A stretch of 64,000 nucleotides of DNA from Porphyromonas sp. oral taxon 275 (GCF_018127745.1 NZ_CP072333.1:620001-684000); one strand, 5' to 3'. Positions 34,834 to 43,479 are shown, numbered from the stretch's first letter. Numbers and translations are program-made. Notes: generated by a model from the letters alone, not told the origin.

Positions 34834-34866
34834 GGGGCGCTGACTCTAGGGTAGAATCAGCGCCCC
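34834..34866 (-). terminator. Hairpin downstream of mazG, displaced by duplication
   Basis: GGGGCGCTGA (34834-34843) pairs with TCAGCGCCCC (34857-34866). Measured from the stop-equivalent in the first duplicate copy (34909) it is 43 bases away. From the real mazG stop it is now about 195 bases. Only the right arm is in the duplication. Confidence 0.65.
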
Positions 34867-35147
34867 AGCTCCTTAGGGTCGTGTCGGCAGTCTGCGCCGT
34901 GAGGCCTGCTAGAGCCCCTTACGCTTGGCCTCGTTCCAGAGCTCGTCCATCTGCCCCAGCGTCAGCTCACGCAGCGACTGGTGTCCCAGCTCGGGACTCT
35001 AGGGTAGAATCAGCGCCCCAGCTCCTTAGGGTCGTGTCGGCAGTCTGCGCCGTGAGGCCTGCTAGAGCCCCTTACGCTTGGCCTCGTTCCAGAGCTCGTC
35101 CATCTGCCCCAGCGTCAGCTCACGCAGCGACTGGTGTCCCAGCTCGG
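34842..35147. repeat. Perfect 153-bp tandem duplication covering the 3' end of mazG
   Basis: 34842-34994 and 34995-35147 are identical. Copy two carries the last 28 codons of mazG and its stop; copy one is a downstream non-coding duplicate of the same segment. No transposon features surround it. Confidence 0.97.
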
Positions 35148-35853
35148 CAGCGCGTGCCTCGACGTAGCCGAAGCGGCGGATGAACTTCTCATTGGTACGC
35201 TCTAGGGCGTCGTCGGGATTGACCTTATACTTACGCGCTACGTTGATGACGCTGAAGAGGAAGTCCCCGAACTCCGCCTCGGTGTCCTCCACCGAGCCGC
35301 TCGTGATGGCCTCCTGGAGCTCGTCGAGCTCCTCGCGCACCTTCGTCCAGACCTCCTCGGGCTGCTCCCAGTCGAAGCCTACACCGCGTGCCTTGTCCTG
35401 GATGCGGTAGGCCTTGATAAGGGCGGGCAGCGAGCTGGGGACGCCCGAGAGGACGGTCTTATTGCCGTCCTTCTCCTTGCGCTTGAGCTCCTCCCAGCGC
35501 TCCAGCACGATGTCGGTGGACTCGGCCGTGGCCTCGCCATAGACGTGCGGGTGGCGGTAGATGAGCTTGTCGCAGAGGGCGTGGCAGACATCGGCTAGGT
35601 CGAAGTCCCCCTGCTCCTGAGCGATCTGGCTGTAGAAGACGATGTGCAGGAGCACGTCACCGAGCTCCTTCTTGAGCTCCTCGTGCTGCCCCTTGAGGAT
35701 CGCGTCGGAGAGCTCGTAGACCTCCTCGATGGTGTTGGTGCGCAGGCTCTCGATGGTCTGCTCCCTATCCCAGGGGCAGTCCACGCGCAGGCGCTCTAGC
35801 ACGTCGAGGACGCGACTGAGCGCGGCGAGCTTCTCTTCTCTCGTGTGTGCCAT
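35062..35853 (-). CDS. mazG: Nucleoside triphosphate pyrophosphohydrolase MazG
   Basis: 263 residues with two MazG helical-bundle domains. The first has CPWDREQTIESLRTNTIEEVYELSDAI and EELKKELGDVLLHIVFYSQIA; the second has EVWTKVREELDELQEAITSG and EAEFGDFLFSVINVARKY. The ExxE...ExxD metal-binding motifs are present in both. It hydrolyses NTPs to NMP plus pyrophosphate, for housecleaning. The end of the gene lies in the 153-bp duplication, but the protein is intact. Confidence 0.95.
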   Translation of the reverse strand: MAHTREEKLAALSRVLDVLERLRVDCPWDREQTIESLRTNTIEEVYELSDAILKGQHEELKKELGDVLLHIVFYSQIAQEQGDFDLADVCHALCDKLIYRHPHVYGEATAESTDIVLERWEELKRKEKDGNKTVLSGVPSSLPALIKAYRIQDKARGVGFDWEQPEEVWTKVREELDELQEAITSGSVEDTEAEFGDFLFSVINVARKYKVNPDDALERTNEKFIRRFGYVEARAAELGHQSLRELTLGQMDELWNEAKRKGL

Positions 35854-35873
35854 ATCTTGTATCGCTTGCGCCT

Positions 35874-37967
35874 TTACTTGGTGCGGCTGGCGAACTCACT
35901 GAGGCCGCCCTTGAGGAAGGAGATATAGGCAGGCACGTCCTCGTCGTAGGCACGCGAGGGTGCCAGCGGCTTGCCCTGGTGGTCTAGGAGGACGTAGAAG
36001 GGCTGGGCGTTAGCGCCGAACTTCACGCGCTGCAGGTAGCTCCACTTATCCCCGATGGTGCGGAGCTTGACCTCATGGCCGTCCTCCTGGACGACCATAG
36101 GCTCGGCGAGTGGCTTCTTATCATCGACCATCAGCGTGATCAGTACGTAGTCCTGCTCGAGCAGCTTCTTGACCTCAGCGTCGATCCAGACGGAGGCCTC
36201 CATCTTGCGGCAGTTCACGCAGCCGTAGCCCGAGAAGTCGATGATGACGGGCTTGCCCACCTGGCGGGCGTAGGCCATCCCCGTCTCGTAGTCGTCGAAC
36301 TGGGCGTGCACCTCATTCTTGTACAGGTTGAGGTCCTGCGTCTTGAGCGGGGGGGCGAAGGCACTGATCGCACGCAGCGGAGCTCCAATGAGCCCAGGCA
36401 TCATGTAGACAGCGAAGCTCAGGGATACGATGGCCAGGAAGAGGGCGGGGATAGGGGTCTTCTCCTGGGGCGAGTCATGTGGGAAGCGGAGCTTACCCAG
36501 CAGATAGAGCCCGAGCAGGATGAAGATGACGATCCAGAGCGAGAGGAAGACCTCGCGGTCGAGGATATGCCAGCCGTAGGCAAGGTCCGCGATGGAGAGG
36601 AACTTCAGTGCCAGCGCTAGCTCGATGAAGGCCAGGACGACCTTCACGGAGTTCATCCAGCCGCCGCTCTTAGGCATGGACTGCAGCAGCCCTGGGAAGA
36701 TGGCGAATAGGGTGAAGGGCAGAGCAAGGGCGAGGGCGAAGCCGAACATCCCCACAGCGGGTGCTAGGAAGCCCGAGCTCGAGGTAGCAGCCTGCACCAG
36801 CAGCGTCCCGATGATGGGGCCCGTGCAGGAGAAGGAGACCAACGCGAGGGTGAAGGCCATGAAGAAGATGCTCACCAGCCCCGTAGCGCTGTCGGCCTTC
36901 TGGTCCATCTTCGTCGTCCAGGAGGCGGGCAAGACGATCTCGAAGGCGCCGAAGAAGGACGCTGCGAAGACGACCAGCAGCAGGAAGAAGAAGATGTTGA
37001 AGTAAGCATTGGTCGCTAGGTTGTTCAGCGCATCAGCACCGAAGAGCGCCGATACCGAGAGGCCGAGCGCCAGATAGATGACGATGATCGCCAGTCCGTA
37101 GATGGCGGCGTCGCGGATGCCCTTCTTGCGGTCCTGGCTGCGCTTGAGGAAGAAGCTCACCGTCATGGGGATCATAGGCCAGACGCAGGGCGTCACAAGG
37201 GCGACGAGTCCCCCTACGAAGCCTGCGAAGAAGAGCATCAGCAGACCCGAGTCCGCCCCGCTGAGGGCGCGGTCTCCATAGGCCTTGAGCTCGGAGATGA
37301 CGGGCGTCCAGAGGGCGCTGGCGGCATTGGAGGGCTCGGCAGGGGCTACAGCGGCGCTGTCGGCAGCCTGCTGGGTGCTGTCTACCGTGAGGGGCTGAGC
37401 GACCTCGGCGGTAGGAGTGGCCTCGGCCTTAGCCTCGGTCTGCTCGGCTGCGGGGGCAGCTGCGACCTTGCCTAGCTCCTTGAGGGCGATAGTGAAGTCC
37501 CAGTTGGTGGGCGGGAGGCACTGCTCGTCATTGCAGACCATATAGCGGATAGCCCCAGAGAAGGCAAAGGCCTTAGGGTCGGTGATGCGTAGGGTCTGGC
37601 GGAAGCTGACCTGGCCCGAATAGAAGCGCAGCGTCATGTCGAAGTTCGGGTCATGCTTCTCGATGGGCTTCTTGCTAGCCGTGAGCTTGCCCACGAGCTG
37701 GGCGCCCGCGATCTTGTCTACGATGAGGCTCGTAGGGGTGGGGCCCCCGCTGGGGAGCTCGGTACCGTAGAGATGCCAGTCGCCCTTGATGGTCGCCGAG
37801 AAGACGATGACCTTCTCCGTCGGGGACTTGTCCTCTACAGAGTGCGACCAGCTGACGGCGTCGCGTATGATCTGTGCCTTGGCCCCGAGGCTCGTCAGGA
37901 GCAGGGCTAGAGGCAGGAGCAGGGCACCTAGCCGGCGGGCTAGATGGCGTGAGGATGGGATCTTCAT
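35874..37967 (-). CDS. dsbD: Thiol:disulfide interchange protein DsbD
   Basis: 697 residues. Signal peptide to about 31; periplasmic alpha domain to about 170 with the Cys pair in VCNDEQCLPP; an Ala/Glu-rich linker; about eight membrane helices (330-580) with functional cysteines in TPCVWPMIPM and FSCTGPIIG; and a C-terminal thioredoxin-like domain with YGCVNCRKME. It carries electrons from cytoplasmic thioredoxin to periplasmic proteins. It follows a stand-alone copy of its own N-domain. Confidence 0.95.
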   Translation of the reverse strand: MKIPSSRHLARRLGALLLPLALLLTSLGAKAQIIRDAVSWSHSVEDKSPTEKVIVFSATIKGDWHLYGTELPSGGPTPTSLIVDKIAGAQLVGKLTASKKPIEKHDPNFDMTLRFYSGQVSFRQTLRITDPKAFAFSGAIRYMVCNDEQCLPPTNWDFTIALKELGKVAAAPAAEQTEAKAEATPTAEVAQPLTVDSTQQAADSAAVAPAEPSNAASALWTPVISELKAYGDRALSGADSGLLMLFFAGFVGGLVALVTPCVWPMIPMTVSFFLKRSQDRKKGIRDAAIYGLAIIVIYLALGLSVSALFGADALNNLATNAYFNIFFFLLLVVFAASFFGAFEIVLPASWTTKMDQKADSATGLVSIFFMAFTLALVSFSCTGPIIGTLLVQAATSSSGFLAPAVGMFGFALALALPFTLFAIFPGLLQSMPKSGGWMNSVKVVLAFIELALALKFLSIADLAYGWHILDREVFLSLWIVIFILLGLYLLGKLRFPHDSPQEKTPIPALFLAIVSLSFAVYMMPGLIGAPLRAISAFAPPLKTQDLNLYKNEVHAQFDDYETGMAYARQVGKPVIIDFSGYGCVNCRKMEASVWIDAEVKKLLEQDYVLITLMVDDKKPLAEPMVVQEDGHEVKLRTIGDKWSYLQRVKFGANAQPFYVLLDHQGKPLAPSRAYDEDVPAYISFLKGGLSEFASRTK

Positions 37968-37996
37968 CTGTGTGTTTATTATCGTTTAGCTGTGTG

Positions 37997-38566
37997 TTAC
38001 TTACGTCCCTTGCTGGTGCGCCTTGGCTGGGACTGATCGGCGCCTGTCTTCGCTGCGGTGACCTTACCCAGTTCCTTGAGTGCGATGTCGAAGGTCCAGT
38101 TCGCTGGCGGGAGGCACTGGTCGTCATTGCAGGCCATATAGCGCATCGCTCCCGAGAAGGCGAAGGCCTTGGGGTCGGTGATGCGTAGGGTCTGGCGGAA
38201 GCTCACCTCTCCAGCGTAGAAGCGGAGCAGCATGTCGAAGTTGGGATCGTGCTTCTCTATAGGCTCGCGGCTCGGCGTGAGCTTGCCGACGAGCTGGGCC
38301 CCCGCGATCTTGTCCACGATGAGGGTCGTGGGTGTGGGGCCTCCGCTGGGGAGCTCCGTGCCGTAGAGGTGCCAGTCGCCCTTGAGCTTGGCAGTAAAGA
38401 CGAAGACCTTCTCCGTCGGGGACTTGTCCTCTACGGAGTGCGACCAGCTGACGGCGTCGCGTGCGATCTGTGCCTGCCCTCCTAGGCTCGTGAGGAGGAG
38501 CGCTACGGGGAGCAGTAGGGTGGTGGCTAGCCTGCGGGCTAGATGCTGTACGGATAGGATATTCAT
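37997..38566 (-). CDS. Stand-alone DsbD alpha-domain paralogue
   Basis: 189 residues, almost all alignable to residues 1 to about 176 of the adjacent DsbD without gaps beyond the signal peptide. They share HSVEDKSPTEK, GDWHLYGTELPSGGPTPT, IVDKIAGAQLVGKLT and the Cys pair (ACNDDQCLPP). It keeps a signal peptide, lacks the membrane and thioredoxin domains, and ends in a basic tail. It lies 29 bases upstream of dsbD in the same direction. Probably a tandem gene duplication trimmed to the alpha domain, which could act as a periplasmic thiol carrier. Confidence 0.88.
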   Translation of the reverse strand: MNILSVQHLARRLATTLLLPVALLLTSLGGQAQIARDAVSWSHSVEDKSPTEKVFVFTAKLKGDWHLYGTELPSGGPTPTTLIVDKIAGAQLVGKLTPSREPIEKHDPNFDMLLRFYAGEVSFRQTLRITDPKAFAFSGAMRYMACNDDQCLPPANWTFDIALKELGKVTAAKTGADQSQPRRTSKGRK

Positions 38567-38594
38567 AGCTGTCTATCTCCTAGGGTGGTGGATC

Positions 38595-39686
38595 TTATCT
38601 GCGGGCTTTCGTCGGGGTGCCTTTGGCCGAAGGGCCCTTGCTGGAGCTGGCTCTGCTGGGGCTAGGCTTGGCGGGACGCTTGCCCTTGGGGCTGTCGAGG
38701 CGGCCGAGGGAGCGCAGGAGCTTGCGGAAGAGTGGGGGGATGGGGCGACGGAAGTCCAGCTCCTGCCGCGTCACGGGGTGCGTGAGCGTGAGGTGCGTCC
38801 CCTCGAGGGCTACACGCCCCAGCTCGGCCTCGGTCGAACCGCTACGCCAGTCGCCGACGATGGGACAGCGTAGGGCGGCGAACTGGCGGCGCAGCTTGTT
38901 GTTGCGCCCCTTCAGGAGCTCGATGCTCACGAGGCTACGCTCGGGGCTGGCGCTGAGGACGCGGTAGCTGGCGAGGCCTGCCTGACTGAGCTGCTCCTCA
39001 TCCGAGCCCTTGGTGCGCTTCTTGGTGCGAAGTCCCTTCTTGCCCTTCGTGTCCTCCTCTGGGGCAGGGGGCGTCAGGGTGCCTTGCTCGGGGCTCAGGT
39101 GTCCCTCGACGACAGCGGTGAAGTGCTGATGGCGGACGTAGCGCCCCCAGTGCTCACTCAGCTCCTGCTGCAGCTCCTTGCTCTTGGCGAAGACGACGAT
39201 ACCCGCCGAGTCCTTATCCAGACGGTTGACGTGGTAGACCTTCGCTAGGGGGTTGAAGCTCTTGAGGTGCTCGGACAGCAGGCGCAGTACCGTCTTGTCC
39301 TTCTCCTCGCCGCTGGCTACCGTGGGGAGGCCTGCATCCTTGTACACGACCACCAGCCACTCATCCTGATAGAGGACGTTGAGCTGGGTGTGGTGGAGCT
39401 GCTTGGGCAGCGGTGCGGGGTGTACCTGCACGATGTCCCCAGCCTTGAGCGGCGCGTCGAACTGCGTCGTCGGCTCGTTGCCGATGGCGATGAAGCGGTC
39501 GTGTAGGAGCTGCTTGACCGTGGTGCGGCTCTTGTCGCTCAGGGCCTGCAGGAGGAAGGGCAGTAGGGTCGTATCCTCACTGACGCGTAGGCGCAGGAGG
39601 CTCTTGCCGCGGCTGCCCGGTACGCTGATGCGCTCAGGGCCTGCGGGAGGCTGGGGCTTAGTTCTTTTTTCCATGCTTCTTTTCAT
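38595..39686 (-). CDS. RluA-family pseudouridine synthase
   Basis: 363 residues; the start may be the Met at 39674. The N-terminal S4-like domain (TTVKQLLHDRFIAIGNEPTTQFDAPLKAGDIVQVH) precedes a catalytic domain with VVYKDAGLPTV and HVNRLDKDSAGIVVFAKSKEL, which holds the catalytic Asp. ELLKGRNNKLRRQFAALRCPIVGDWRSGS matches the family C-terminal motif. A low-complexity Lys/Ser/Pro tail follows. It modifies uridines in rRNA; which position is not clear. Confidence 0.9.
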   Translation of the reverse strand: MKRSMEKRTKPQPPAGPERISVPGSRGKSLLRLRVSEDTTLLPFLLQALSDKSRTTVKQLLHDRFIAIGNEPTTQFDAPLKAGDIVQVHPAPLPKQLHHTQLNVLYQDEWLVVVYKDAGLPTVASGEEKDKTVLRLLSEHLKSFNPLAKVYHVNRLDKDSAGIVVFAKSKELQQELSEHWGRYVRHQHFTAVVEGHLSPEQGTLTPPAPEEDTKGKKGLRTKKRTKGSDEEQLSQAGLASYRVLSASPERSLVSIELLKGRNNKLRRQFAALRCPIVGDWRSGSTEAELGRVALEGTHLTLTHPVTRQELDFRRPIPPLFRKLLRSLGRLDSPKGKRPAKPSPSRASSSKGPSAKGTPTKARR

Positions 39687-40017
39687 CTAGGTAGAGCAAG
39701 ACATTGCCGTAGATCATATAGACCAGGCCGAGGGCGAGGAAGAGGAGCCAGGCGTTCTGCCCATAGGCATCGAAGACCCCAAAGCGCGCGACAGCCGACA
39801 GCCCGAAGAGCAGGCCAGAGAAGACGCCCATGCGAGCGACCCGGCGTATGACTTGGGGCGCGTCTCGCTCGGGGGCTACGAGGTAGTAGACTAGGTAGCC
39901 TACCGCCCCCAGCGCATAGCACAGGTCGAAGACGAAGTGCCCCGTCAGCTGCAGGGCCGCCCCCGAGAGGAGCAGCAGTAGGCTGACGATGTAGAGATAC
40001 TTATACTTGATGTTCAT
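39658..40017 (-). CDS. Small membrane protein, four helices
   Basis: 119 residues from ATG 40017 (MNIKYKYLYIVSLLLLLSG). Four hydrophobic segments; a central basic loop (APERDAPQVIRRVARMG) and a lysine-rich C-terminus (DEKKHGKKN). It overlaps the following pseudouridine synthase gene by 29 bases and is therefore likely co-translated. The family is a Bacteroidetes membrane protein that I cannot name. Inner-membrane location is inferred. Confidence 0.75.
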   Translation of the reverse strand: MNIKYKYLYIVSLLLLLSGAALQLTGHFVFDLCYALGAVGYLVYYLVAPERDAPQVIRRVARMGVFSGLLFGLSAVARFGVFDAYGQNAWLLFLALGLVYMIYGNVLLYLDEKKHGKKN

Positions 40018-40062
40018 TGACGGGTATGAGGCTAGCACCCTCGGATACTGTACTTAGTCGGG

Positions 40063-40446
40063 CTAGTGTGCCGTGGTGTCGGCGAGCTCGGCCTGTGGCG
40101 TGATGAGGAAGATCTCCTCACCAGGGGTACGCATATAATACTGTTCGCGGGCGATATGTTCGATATGCTCCACGCTGGTACGCACATCATTGAGGCGCAG
40201 ACTATCGCTGCGGTAGCGCTCTTGGTAGTACTGATAGCTCTGCTGTACCTGCTGCATACGCGCGCGATGCTCGATGTAGGCGCCGATGCTGTACTTATTG
40301 GAGGTGCCTAGGATCCAGACCACGATGAGCGGCCCAGGGAGGAGGATGAGTGCCGTGCGGTGGCCGTAGAGCCATCGTCTGCAGCGGGTGAGCTTGTCCT
40401 TTAGCCAGCCTTGCTGCTGGTCGTCCTTGTCTTGCATTCTTGTCAT
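40063..40446 (-). CDS. FtsB/DivIC-like septum formation protein
   Basis: 127 residues (or 124 from the Met at 40437). A basic cytoplasmic N-terminus, one membrane helix (TALILLPGPLIVVWILG), then a periplasmic coiled coil (HRARMQQVQQSYQYYQERYRSDSLRLNDVRTSVEHIEHIAREQYYMRTPGEEIFLI) ending in the family REQYYMRTPGEEIF signature. Such proteins form the FtsBLQ divisome complex. Position upstream of a small membrane protein gene and rluA-like gene gives no more information. Confidence 0.85.
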   Translation of the reverse strand: MTRMQDKDDQQQGWLKDKLTRCRRWLYGHRTALILLPGPLIVVWILGTSNKYSIGAYIEHRARMQQVQQSYQYYQERYRSDSLRLNDVRTSVEHIEHIAREQYYMRTPGEEIFLITPQAELADTTAH

Positions 40447-41041
40447 CTGCCCCTTGGGATGAGGCTATAATAAGGCATAATATATACCGCTAAAATACGG
40501 AAAAATAGCTTACCTCCCTCCGCTGTCTCCTCCAGCACAAGCTCCCCACCCACTGGGCTGCAGCGCCCGCTCTCCCGTGCCCTAAGGCGAAGGAGCGCTT
40601 CCCTTCCTTCGTAGCTCAGTGCCGTCCTAGGGTGGAATAGCCGCCGAAGTCCTTCGCGCCCTCCGAAGTCCTCCCCTTGGCTTGCTCTAGGCGCTTGCTC
40701 ATCGAGGGAATAGCCTTGCCTTAGTTCCCTCATCCTAGTATCTGACCTGGCGCAGGGTAGTCCCTCAGCGCGCTTCCACTAGTCCCTCGCAGCGCTCGCA
40801 CAAGCCCCTGGACACGCCCACAGCAGACCCTCGGCGACATTTCTTATATCACTTTTGCTCCTGATGGACGTCAGTCAGCACGCTGACTGACGTCCATCAG
40901 CGCCAATTATTATATTATATTATATTACTTTACTCGCTCCCCCTTAGCTCGGAGTTTGTCTCCAGTAGGCTGGGAGGCGCTTACCCCTCCTGTGAGGGCT
41001 GCGGGGGACAGGGCTTCGGCGGCTCTTTCGGAGGGCTGTCG
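40447..41041. other. Divergent intergenic region, ftsB-like / prfB
   Basis: Contains array F (40751-40922), AT-rich TATAT repeats at about 40905-40927, and GC-rich filler. The 96-codon open frame 40443-40733 on minus has no family likeness and is not called. Confidence 0.5.
40751..40922. repeat. 22-bp grid repeat array F (8 positions, mixed units)
   Basis: Grid positions 40751, 40773, 40795, 40817, 40839, 40861, 40883 and 40905. The first four are decayed (CGCAGGGTAGTCCCTCAG, CTTCCACTAGTCCCTCGC and so on). Position five is an AT unit, ATTTCTTATATCACTTTT. Positions six and seven are CTGATGGACGTCAGTCAG and its exact reverse complement, around CACG. Position eight is TATAT-rich. Phase is unbroken. 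Confidence 0.82.
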
Positions 41042-41049
41042 TATCTTTG
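41042..41049 (+). promoter_or_regulatory. -7 box of prfB promoter
   Basis: TATCTTTG, 69 bases before prfB. The -33 element is not recognised. Confidence 0.6.
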
Positions 41050-41118
41050 CGCTCGGTGTAGGACTTCGCTCCTTCCCTAATAGATAACTACTTTACCCAT
41101 CCCATACATCACAGACGT

Positions 41119-42241
41119 ATGATAACGACAGACCAGCTCAATGACCTGCTGGAGCGCAAGCTCGCGCTGAGGAGGTACCTTTGACATCGATAGCCGACGT
41201 ATAGAGCTCGAGGAAGAAGAGCTGCGCACGGCCGACCCTGCCTTCTGGGAGGACCGTAGTCGTGCCGAGGTGCAGATGCGCCGTGTAGGCGAGCTGCGCC
41301 GCTGGATAGGCTACTACGACGAGGTAGAGCGCCTCGTGGACGAGGTGAGCCTCGCCCTAGAGTACTACCGAGAGGAGATCACCACTGAGGAGGAGGTAGA
41401 TGCGGCCTGCGCAGCGGCCGTGGCCCTCCTCGAGGAGGTCGAGCTGAAGAACATGCTTCGCTCGGAGGAGGACAGCCTCGGCGCGGTGCTCAAGATCAAT
41501 GCAGGGGCGGGCGGCACCGAGAGCCAGGACTGGGCCTCGATGCTGGCACGCATGTACAGCCGCTGGTGCGATAGGCAGGGCTACAAGACGACCATCACCA
41601 ACTGGCAGGATGGCGATGAGGCAGGCATCAAGACCATGACCATGCAGGTCGAGGGCGATCAGGCCTACGGCTTCCTCAAGAGTGAGACGGGCGTACACCG
41701 ACTGGTGCGTATCTCGCCCTACAATGCGCAGGGTAAGCGTATGACCAGCTTTGCCTCCGTCTTCGTCGTACCCCTGGTCGATGACAGCATCGAGGTGGAG
41801 GTCAATCCCGCCCTGATGAGCTGGGATACCTTCCGCTCCAGTGGCGCAGGGGGGCAGAATGTCAATAAGGTCGAGACTGGCGTACGCCTGCGCTACCGCT
41901 ATACCGACCCCGAGACGGGCGTAGAGGAGGAGCTGATCATCGAGAATACCGAGACGCGCAGCCAGACGGACAATAGAGAGAACGCCCTGCGCCTGCTGCG
42001 TTCACAGCTCTACGACAAGGAGCTGGAGCGTCGCCGTAGGGCACAGGCCGAGGTCGAGGCTGGGAAGAAGAAGATCGAGTGGGGGGCACAGATACGCAGC
42101 TATGTCTTCGATGACCGCCGCGTCAAGGACCACCGCACGGGCTACCAGACCTCCAATGTCACGGCGGTGATGGACGGCGAGATCGATGGCTTCATCAAGG
42201 CCTACCTGATGGAGTACGGCGCCGCGCCCAAGGAGGACTAG
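41119..42241 (+). CDS. prfB: Peptide chain release factor 2, with programmed +1 frameshift
   Basis: The reading frame starts at ATG 41119 and reaches an in-frame TGA at 41182-41184. The context AGGAGGTACCTTTGAC is the classic RF2 frameshift site: a Shine-Dalgarno-like AGGAGG, then CTT slippery codon and TGA-C. After a +1 shift (skipping T41182) the frame runs from GAC 41183 to the stop at 42241 (DIDSRRIELEEEELRTADPAFWED). The domains of RF2 follow, including GAGGTESQDWA, and the GGQ loop in SSGAGGQNVNKVETGVRLRY; the downstream part contains no obvious damage. Total about 373 residues. RF2 reads UGA and UAA; the shift is self-regulating. Confidence 0.96.
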
Positions 42242-42330
42242 CCTCGCGCCTCGGTGCTGAGGCTTCTAGTCACCCGCCCGCCCTACTGAGGCAAAGCTCC
42301 GCGCCAAGCGTGCGGCTATATCAAGCGATA

Positions 42331-42376
42331 AAGGGACAAGCCCAGGCTACCAGCTGGTAGCCTGGGCTTGTCCCTT
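42331..42376. terminator. Bidirectional terminator prfB / OmpH-like
   Basis: A 46-base perfect palindrome beginning AAGGGACAAGCCCAGG. It serves converging genes on both strands. Short T-rich sequence (ATCTT) follows on plus. Confidence 0.88.
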
Positions 42377-42428
42377 ATCTTAAGTCGAGCTGCGAGGTAG
42401 CTCGTGGACGCTCGTGGGCGTATCTGTC

Positions 42429-43061
42429 TTACTTCTTGCTCGTAGAGTCAGCCTTGGCAGCCGTAGCCTTGCCTGCGGTGTAGTGCTCGTTGAGATACTT
42501 GATGAAGTCGTCGGTGATGTCCAGTGCCTCCTCAGCGTAGAGCACGTTATCCCCGACCTGCGTGAGGACGAGCTTGTAGCGGCCATCCTTGTTGTACTCC
42601 TTCAGCTGGGCGCGTAGCTCCTTCATCATATCCTCGAGCATGAGCTGCTGCTTCATCGCCAGCTGCTGGGAGAGCTGAGCGCCGAGGGCCTCTCCCTCCT
42701 GCTGCATACGGATGAGCTTCTGCTGCTCGCTCTGCTGTGCTTCGGCCGAGACGAAGGCGTTGATACGCATGCGACGCTCGAAGTCGGCAGCGGCCTTCTG
42801 TAGGGCAGCTCCCTTGCTCTGTAGGCGCATCTGATGCTCCTGGGCATCCTTCTCTAGTGCGGCCTTGACCTCCTGGGCGTACTTGTACTGGGAGGTGACC
42901 GAGTCCATACGGACCAGGGCGATGGGCAGACCTGTAGCCTGTACCTCGGCGGCAGTGGCAGGAGCGGACTTCTGCGCCTTATCCTGACAGGAGGGGAGGC
43001 TGAGGACGGAGGCAAGCGCTAGCGTCAGCGAAGCAAAGCCTACGAGACTTTTCTTTGTCAT
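42429..43061 (-). CDS. OmpH/Skp-family lipoprotein
   Basis: 210 residues from ATG 43061 (MTKKSLVGFASLTLALASVLSLPSCQDK); the ORF is open 43 codons more, but the lipoprotein signal with lipobox LPSC starts here. A long coiled-coil middle (KYAQEVKAALEKDAQEHQMRLQSKGAALQKAAADFERRMR...QQKLIRMQQEGEALGAQL) and a C-terminal beta part (KYKLVLTQVGDNVLYAEEALDIT) match the Skp/OmpH chaperone shape. Skp normally is soluble periplasmic; a lipidated form may hold outer-membrane proteins at a membrane. Confidence 0.88.
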   Translation of the reverse strand: MTKKSLVGFASLTLALASVLSLPSCQDKAQKSAPATAAEVQATGLPIALVRMDSVTSQYKYAQEVKAALEKDAQEHQMRLQSKGAALQKAAADFERRMRINAFVSAEAQQSEQQKLIRMQQEGEALGAQLSQQLAMKQQLMLEDMMKELRAQLKEYNKDGRYKLVLTQVGDNVLYAEEALDITDDFIKYLNEHYTAGKATAAKADSTSKK

Positions 43062-43107
43062 AAGTGATGTATCTGGGATTAATTCTGTTGCGTATGGGAT
43101 GAGGGGC

Positions 43108-43323
43108 CTAGTCCTGCTGGGCGACGCGCTCGGCGAGCGAGCGGCGCTGCTGGGCCTCCTTGTGCTGAGAGGTGTGGCAGGAGATGCCACGTGCCTGCAT
43201 CGCCTTGCTACCCCCGACGTGGGTGTTGGGGAAGCGGCCTCCTCGCTGTAGAATGATGCGTACCGAGAGTAGGAGCACAGCGATCGCCACGATGAGGAGT
43301 GAGACGAGGATGAGTGCCATCAT
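43108..43323 (-). CDS. Conserved small membrane protein, 71 residues
   Basis: One N-terminal hydrophobic helix (ALILVSLLIVAIAVLLLSVRIIL) followed by a conserved-looking cytoplasmic part QRGGRFPNTHVGGSKAMQARGISCHTSQHKEAQQRR. I believe similar short proteins with RFP-THV and one Cys near the end occur in other Bacteroidetes but cannot name them. The first two codons are both Met. It lies upstream of the OmpH-like gene and has its own -7 box. Function unknown. Confidence 0.72.
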   Translation of the reverse strand: MMALILVSLLIVAIAVLLLSVRIILQRGGRFPNTHVGGSKAMQARGISCHTSQHKEAQQRRSLAERVAQQD

Positions 43324-43357
43324 TAGTTTACTATATTATCTTTATATTTGCTGTGGA

Positions 43358-43365
43358 CAAAGTTA
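43358..43365 (-). promoter_or_regulatory. -7 box upstream of 71-residue gene
   Basis: TAACTTTG on minus, 35 bases upstream of the start. Confidence 0.5.
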
Positions 43366-43479
43366 CGAGTTTTTGTGCTACCTAGCGTAGCGCACCTCTG
43401 CCCGTAGCTAGGGCGCCTCCGCCCAGCTGTCCTCTAGTCTGTGACACGTACGCATCATTAACACATAACAGTAAGTACA

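Noticed and set aside
34794..35183. 129-codon plus ORF over the mazG end
   Set aside because: It is the antisense shadow of the 153-bp duplication; its internal repeat just reflects that.
40443..40733. 96-codon minus ORF before the ftsB-like gene
   Set aside because: Composition looks random, overlaps the start of the real gene, and has no motif.
41119..41270. prfB read as a pseudogene because of an early TGA
   Set aside because: The TGA sits in the exact context of the known programmed RF2 frameshift.
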